A stretch of DNA of 64,000 nt, taken from the NCBI GenBank assembly GCA_017449265.1, contig JAFSJW010000014.1, positions 1-64,000 of the forward strand, in the 5' to 3' direction. The notes beneath the pieces were generated by a model. The model searched no databases, was not told where the DNA came from, and worked only from the letters and a program-made list of their open reading frames with translations. The DNA is from Treponema sp. GTDB taxonomy: Bacteria > Spirochaetota > Spirochaetia > Treponematales > Treponemataceae. Of the stretch, positions 59,728 through 64,000 are shown piece after piece (position 1 is the first letter of the stretch; each line of letters starts with the position of its first letter). Both the position numbers and the translations under genes were made by a program.

Positions 59728-60900
59728 ATGAAAAAATTTACACAAAAAGAACTTGTTTCTATTTATTCAGCACGAAAAGAAAAACTGTTTGATTACATGA
59801 TTCAAAATGCAATCACCGCTGTTGTGTTCGAGGATTGTGAGGAACGGCGCAATCCAGCTGTCCGATATTTTACGGGGCATCCTAGCGATGCTCTTTTTAT
59901 AGCGAGCGTCTCAGGCTCAGAAGACAATGTGACCAAAAACGCAGTTCTTGTTCCGTGGGACGAAAATCTTGCAAAAGAGATGGCGATTGATGTTCCTGTC
60001 ATTCCGTACAATAAATATGACAGAAAAAATACTAAGACAGTTTCAGAAGTTTTGAAATCTTTCAAAATCAAGGAATCAAAGAAAAAAGTTGAAGTTCCTC
60101 CTTCCACTCCGTACCCCCTTTTCCTCAAATATGTGGATGAGCTTTCAAAAGACGAGTGGGATGTATTGTGCCGCGAAAAATCTACGCATGATTTTGTCGT
60201 TGATTTGCGGGCTAAGAAAGATAATTATGAGATTGAATGTACAAAAGAAGCGGCTCGTGTTGGTGACATAATAATTTCTGAGATTGAGCGTGGATTGCGG
60301 GAAAACTGGCTTCACAAAGAGTGCGATGTTGCGCTTTTGATTGAATCTGAGCTTAGGAAGCATGGTTGCGAGCGTACTGGTTTTGATACGCTTGCGGCTG
60401 GGCCTGCCCGCTCGTGGGCAATACACGCTTTCCCAGGCTACACCGACGCTCCGTGGCCGGGGGATGGGCTTTCAATCCTTGATTTTGGCGTTGTGTACAA
60501 TGGTTACACTAGCGACACAACTTTGACCGTGGCAAAGAACCTGAACGAAGAGCAGGAAAAGCTTGTTGCCTTAGTTGAGAAGGCTGCTGCGGAGGCTTTG
60601 CCGCTGTACAAGGACGGGGCGCAGATAAAAAAAGCTGCCGAAGCGGCTGATTTGGTTTTCAAGAAGGCAAAGCGCGTCATGCCGCATACGCTTGGTCACG
60701 GGATTGGACTTGAAATCCACGAGTTCCCTAGGGTGAGCGCAAAGCAGGGAGATGACATTTTGTTCAAGGCTGGCATGATAATCACTCTTGAGCCTGGTTT
60801 GTACGATGCGAAGCTCGGCGGAGTGCGCCTTGAGAACGATGTGCTTATTACAGAAAATGGAAACGAGGTAATCACTCATTCTAAAATCATTCGTCTGTAA
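59728..60900 (+). CDS. M24-family (aminopeptidase P / Xaa-Pro dipeptidase-like) peptidase
   Basis: 390 aa. Creatinase-like N-terminal domain, then the pita-bread fold with metal ligands in ILDFGVVYNGYTSDTTLTV (two Asp), MPHTLGHGIGLEIHEFP (His), IITLEPGLY (Glu) and GVRLENDVLIT (Glu). Removes N-terminal residues before proline or cleaves Xaa-Pro. All ligands present. Confidence 0.9.
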   Translation: MKKFTQKELVSIYSARKEKLFDYMIQNAITAVVFEDCEERRNPAVRYFTGHPSDALFIASVSGSEDNVTKNAVLVPWDENLAKEMAIDVPVIPYNKYDRKNTKTVSEVLKSFKIKESKKKVEVPPSTPYPLFLKYVDELSKDEWDVLCREKSTHDFVVDLRAKKDNYEIECTKEAARVGDIIISEIERGLRENWLHKECDVALLIESELRKHGCERTGFDTLAAGPARSWAIHAFPGYTDAPWPGDGLSILDFGVVYNGYTSDTTLTVAKNLNEEQEKLVALVEKAAAEALPLYKDGAQIKKAAEAADLVFKKAKRVMPHTLGHGIGLEIHEFPRVSAKQGDDILFKAGMIITLEPGLYDAKLGGVRLENDVLITENGNEVITHSKIIRL

Positions 60901-60964
60901 CAATTGTTTCCAATTTGTTATAGTGATGTTTATAAAACAAAAGATTTTTCCACGGAGGATTAAA

Positions 60965-61561
60965 ATGAAAAAGATTTTGGCTACAGTTGCTGCTCTTGTT
61001 GCAGCCTTTGCATTGGTAAGCTGCGGTACTACAAACAGTAAAGTTAATTCAGGCGATTCAGCGGCTAAACAGGCAAAAGAGGACGGATACCCAGAGTGGG
61101 TTTATGTCGGAAAGAAAGATGATACTGGAATATATGCGGTTGGGGCCGGAAAACTTGCCAACATCGTAAATTCCCACAAAATGGCTGTATCAGAAGCAAG
61201 AACGGAGCTTGCCCGCACTCTCAAAGTTCAGGTTCAGGATATTCTCCAGACATACACGAGCGACCTTGGTTCTGACCAGAACAGGGACGCGCTTTCAGGA
61301 CTTATCGACAATACTTTGCAGAAGACGGAAGCCGTTTTGCAGGGGTCTCAGCAGGTAAACCGCTTCAATGCAAGCGACGGAACTGTATATGTCCTTATGT
61401 ACCTTCCTTATGAGTCTGCGCTCTCAAAACTCAATACATCCGTAGCTGAGTATACGGGAAAAGCAGAAGCTGTAATCACTGACGCTCGTATGCGTGAAGC
61501 TTATGAAAAATATTTTGCTGGTGCGGACAAAAAGGCGAGCGTTCCAGCAACAACAAACTAA
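60965..61561 (+). CDS. LPP20-family lipoprotein
   Basis: 198 aa from ATG 60965 after GGAGG. Signal MKKILATVAALVAAFALVSC with lipobox ALVSC. Body EWVYVGKKDDTGIYAVGAGK and SHKMAVSEARTELARTLKVQ match LPP20-like lipoproteins, often associated with the flagellar or outer-membrane region. Followed by a strong terminator. Confidence 0.85.
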   Translation: MKKILATVAALVAAFALVSCGTTNSKVNSGDSAAKQAKEDGYPEWVYVGKKDDTGIYAVGAGKLANIVNSHKMAVSEARTELARTLKVQVQDILQTYTSDLGSDQNRDALSGLIDNTLQKTEAVLQGSQQVNRFNASDGTVYVLMYLPYESALSKLNTSVAEYTGKAEAVITDARMREAYEKYFAGADKKASVPATTN

Positions 61562-61601
61562 AGGTCAGCACTAAAAAATTGTTGTTGTCCTAAAACTAAA
61601 T

Positions 61602-61645
61602 CAGGGCTGTTCTGAAAAAAATCGTTGTGCAGCCCTGTTTTTTTT
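61602..61645 (+). terminator. Intrinsic terminator
   Basis: CAGGGCTG / CAGCCCTG stem with a ~20-nt loop and eight Ts. Confidence 0.88.
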
Positions 61646-61668
61646 GTTCCTAGTTAGAGAGGTTCATA

Positions 61669-62364
61669 ATGAAATTCCTTGTCATTTCGGACATACACGG
61701 AAATCTTGAAAATATCGACAGGCTTGACCCGAAATTTAATGAAGCCGATGCGGTTCTTTTTGGTGGCGATTTTGCTCTTTTTGAGCATGAGGAAACGGCC
61801 CTGCCTGTGCTTGAAAAACTTCTGACAAAGCACGAGGTTATTTATTCTGTTCTTGGAAACTGTGACAACCCTGAGTTCTTGGAAAAAATCGAGGATGCGG
61901 ATATTTCCGTTGAGAAAACCCTTGTGTTCAACGAAGGGTATGCCGTGGCAGGCTCAGGCGGTGGCTCAAAGTTCACTGGAACCACGCCGTTCGAGCGCAC
62001 TGACGAAGAGCTTTCTGGCGATTTTTCCATCGTGGACTCTTCAAGCGAAGAATGTGCGGACGAAAACGGCCATTGGTCAAACTTGATTCTCATAATGCAC
62101 AATCCGCCAAAGGACACAAAATGCGATATGATTCCGAACGGAGTTCATGTTGGAAGCGAGGGGCTTCGGTCGTTTATCGAAAAGAGGACGCCTTTCCTTG
62201 TCGTTACCGGGCATATTCATGAGAGCGCGGGAATAGACAAAATTGGCGAAACGACCGTGATGAACCCAGGAAGCCTTGCCGAAGGAAAGTATGGCTGGGT
62301 TGTTGCCGAAAAAGACTGCGATGGAAAATGGGGCGTAAAAAGCGCGGAGCTTTGTGAGCTTTAG
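61669..62364 (+). CDS. YfcE-like metallophosphoesterase
   Basis: 231 aa. LVISDIHGNLENIDRL, VLFGGDFALFEHEE, VLGNCDNPEFL, LILIMHNPP and VVTGHIHESAG form the calcineurin-like dimetal site. The end reads NPGSLAEGKYG. Likely a phosphodiesterase on small substrates. Its stop overlaps the convergent barrel gene by 4 bp. Confidence 0.85.
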   Translation: MKFLVISDIHGNLENIDRLDPKFNEADAVLFGGDFALFEHEETALPVLEKLLTKHEVIYSVLGNCDNPEFLEKIEDADISVEKTLVFNEGYAVAGSGGGSKFTGTTPFERTDEELSGDFSIVDSSSEECADENGHWSNLILIMHNPPKDTKCDMIPNGVHVGSEGLRSFIEKRTPFLVVTGHIHESAGIDKIGETTVMNPGSLAEGKYGWVVAEKDCDGKWGVKSAELCEL

Positions 62365-63416
62365 AAGCCGGCACTTACGGAGAAAACCCATCTCTCCGTA
62401 TGCTCCGTGTCTCCAGAATGATTTGTAAGCCAGTCTAACTGTCTGTAAAATCCAGTCTGGATTCTTACATAGTTCTTGTGTGCAAGTATGAACGCACCGC
62501 CAATCCGTAATCTTCTCATCGTGTAATTGTATTTCTCTGATTTTACATTATCCGAATTGTCATAAAAGAAATAATTCATCGGGATTTTTTCCATTTGATA
62601 TTGGACAACAACAGCAATAAACTTGAAAAAATCAAGGTGAACTTTTGTATCAAAAAAAATACTTTCAAATGTATCGTTTTCAAATGTCTCTTTTTGAAAA
62701 TCCTTTATGTTCGTGTCCGTTGCAGAAATATCAGAACTTGCATGAAGATAGCAAGCTGAAATAGAGCTTTCAGAGTTGACTCTGAGCCAGTCGAAAATCG
62801 GGAAACTGTAGAAAAATTCAGCGCACGGTCCTATGTCGTAAAGAGTTTGCGTTGTTTTTATGCGCTTGTTCTTGAAAAAAAATGTGTCGGGCGTTGAAGA
62901 ATCCTGATAATTCAAAAAACTGTTCGTGTCCGTAAAAGAATATTCAAACCGCATTCCAAACGCAAAAGAAAAATGATGGCGCGGCAGTTTGTCCATAAGG
63001 ACAGCCTTTTTGAATGGAAAAAATTTAAAGAACATTCGGTTTCGTGTGGAGTCTTCAATTTCCATTGATGTATCAAAAAAAGTTTTTGACACTTTCTGCT
63101 CTTTTGAGAATTCAAAAAAGAGTAATGTTGAAATATCCTTCCGCCAATGGTAACCAACCGAGCCAAAAACAGTAGAGCCGTAATCATCTGTAGGCTCACA
63201 GCCCAAATCGAAGGAAAACGGAAGTGATTCAAGCCAGTCAAAGGCCCTTATAAAAAAATTATTCTTTTTTTCAATTTCGCTGCCGCTTTCATCCTCTGCA
63301 ATCTGAGATTCTGTTTGTTCAGATTCATCGCTCACGGACTCATCGCTTGAGTTTTCCTGAGAGAAAATAGGAAGAGAAAAAATCAAGAATAATGAAAAAA
63401 ACATGATTTTTTTCAT
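62361..63416 (-). CDS. Predicted outer-membrane beta-barrel protein
   Basis: 351 aa from ATG 63416. Signal peptide KKIMFFSLFLIFSLPIFSQE, an acidic linker (SSDESVSDESEQTESQIAED), then alternating amphipathic strands ending in an aromatic residue (WVFSVSAGF), typical of outer-membrane barrels. Family not recognised. An upstream in-frame extension lacks support. Confidence 0.65.
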   Translation of the reverse strand: MKKIMFFSLFLIFSLPIFSQENSSDESVSDESEQTESQIAEDESGSEIEKKNNFFIRAFDWLESLPFSFDLGCEPTDDYGSTVFGSVGYHWRKDISTLLFFEFSKEQKVSKTFFDTSMEIEDSTRNRMFFKFFPFKKAVLMDKLPRHHFSFAFGMRFEYSFTDTNSFLNYQDSSTPDTFFFKNKRIKTTQTLYDIGPCAEFFYSFPIFDWLRVNSESSISACYLHASSDISATDTNIKDFQKETFENDTFESIFFDTKVHLDFFKFIAVVVQYQMEKIPMNYFFYDNSDNVKSEKYNYTMRRLRIGGAFILAHKNYVRIQTGFYRQLDWLTNHSGDTEHTERWVFSVSAGF

Positions 63417-63498
63417 ACGATAGATAATACCAAATTTATATTTTCTGCTAAACTTATAATTATAGATTTTTTGATTTTTTTTATAGGAGATGATAAAA

Positions 63499-64000
63499 AT
63501 GAAAATTGCTTTAATCAACGAAAATTCCCAGGCGGCAAAAAATGCCGTAATTCTTGCCGCACTCAAAAAAGTCGTTGAGCCAAAAGGTTTTGAGGTGGTG
63601 AATTATGGAATGTATTCTGCTGACGATAAAGCCCAGCTTACATATGTTCAGAACGGAATTCTTGCCGCAACGCTTCTGAATGCCAAGGCGTGCGATTATG
63701 TTATTACAGGATGCGGTACTGGAGAAGGTGCAATGCTTGCGCTCAACAGCTTCCCTGGAGTTATCTGCGGTCATGTTGCGACTCCGCTTGACGCATACAC
63801 TTTTGCCCAGATTAATGACGGAAACGCAATCTCAATTCCGTTTGCGCTGGGCTTCGGCTGGGGCGGCGATTTGAACCTTGAGTACATCTTCGAGAAACTT
63901 TTCTGTGAGCCGAGCGGACAAGGCTATCCGCGCGAACGAGCCGTTCCTGAGCAGCGCAACAAGAAGATTCTTGACGGCGTTCGCGAGGTTGCGTTCAAGC
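63499..64000 (+). CDS. RpiB/LacA/LacB-family isomerase, N-terminal part
   Basis: Runs off the right edge; 167 codons visible from ATG 63499 after TAGGAGA. MKIALINENSQAAKNAVILA, CDYVITGCGTGEGAMLALNS, PGVICGHVATPLDAYTFAQI and ALGFGWGGDLNLEYIFEKLF fit RpiB-family sugar-phosphate isomerases. The longer form resembles DhuI-type unsaturated-uronate isomerases, which would fit the uronate enzyme at the left edge, but that is inference. Confidence 0.82.
   Translation, partial: MKIALINENSQAAKNAVILAALKKVVEPKGFEVVNYGMYSADDKAQLTYVQNGILAATLLNAKACDYVITGCGTGEGAMLALNSFPGVICGHVATPLDAYTFAQINDGNAISIPFALGFGWGGDLNLEYIFEKLFCEPSGQGYPRERAVPEQRNKKILDGVREVAFK

Overview
The window looks like the chromosome of a host-associated, anaerobic Treponema-type spirochaete. 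This is inferred from gene content, not from a marker rRNA. The evidence is three methyl-accepting chemotaxis receptors plus a FlgM-like anti-sigma factor, an anaerobic class III ribonucleotide reductase with a NrdR box, a three-gene proton-pumping transhydrogenase, spirochaete-style lipoproteins, an LPP20-type lipoprotein and an HDOD signalling protein. No rRNA, tRNA, transposase or CRISPR array was recognised.

Layout. 1-0.2 kb: start of a leftward tagaturonate reductase. 0.4-2.7 kb: accessory patch with a surface lipoprotein gene that is out of frame at a G8 tract, has a C-terminal domain resembling a diversity-generating-retroelement target, and is bracketed by palindromic repeats; a PIN toxin/antitoxin pair follows. 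2.8-15.9 kb: mostly core signalling and RNA-modification genes (GGDEF, ATPase-HDOD, rsmI, flgM, degenerate Fe-ADH, SpoU methylase, ABC-F, two chemoreceptors). 16-23.2 kb: accessory stretch with a DUF4258/YgiT module inserted at a duplicated gene end, an amidohydrolase, a voltage-gated channel with an unusual filter, small membrane proteins, three XRE regulators with decayed copies, and a DUF4160/DUF2442 pair. 23.2-33.1 kb: oxidoreductase, M13 peptidase, radical SAM protein, fmt, PASTA protein, fhs, and the relic of a double-glycine (Nif11-like) peptide precursor.

33.2-38.5 kb: pntAA, pntAB and pntB, with a VapBC module and two methyltransferases lodged between pntAA and pntAB. 38.6-51.3 kb: AT-rich island with XRE regulators, a frameshifted SH3-like lipoprotein, a DUF2188 small-protein pair, an RloA/RloB (AbiL-like) defence pair, a putative PD-(D/E)XK nuclease, a YoeB-like toxin beside an unknown 230-aa protein, a zinc-ribbon/core-binding protein, an ankyrin protein, and several dispersed hairpin repeats. 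51.5-64 kb: core genes again (nrdD, chemoreceptor, aspS, phosphohexomutase, M24 peptidase, LPP20 lipoprotein, phosphodiesterase, outer-membrane barrel, and the start of an RpiB-family isomerase).

Themes. (1) Homopolymer tracts put two lipoprotein genes out of frame, which suggests phase variation for the first. (2) Five toxin-antitoxin-like modules sit in or beside core operons. (3) Short hairpins with unrelated arms and a constant 3-nt loop recur in the accessory patches.
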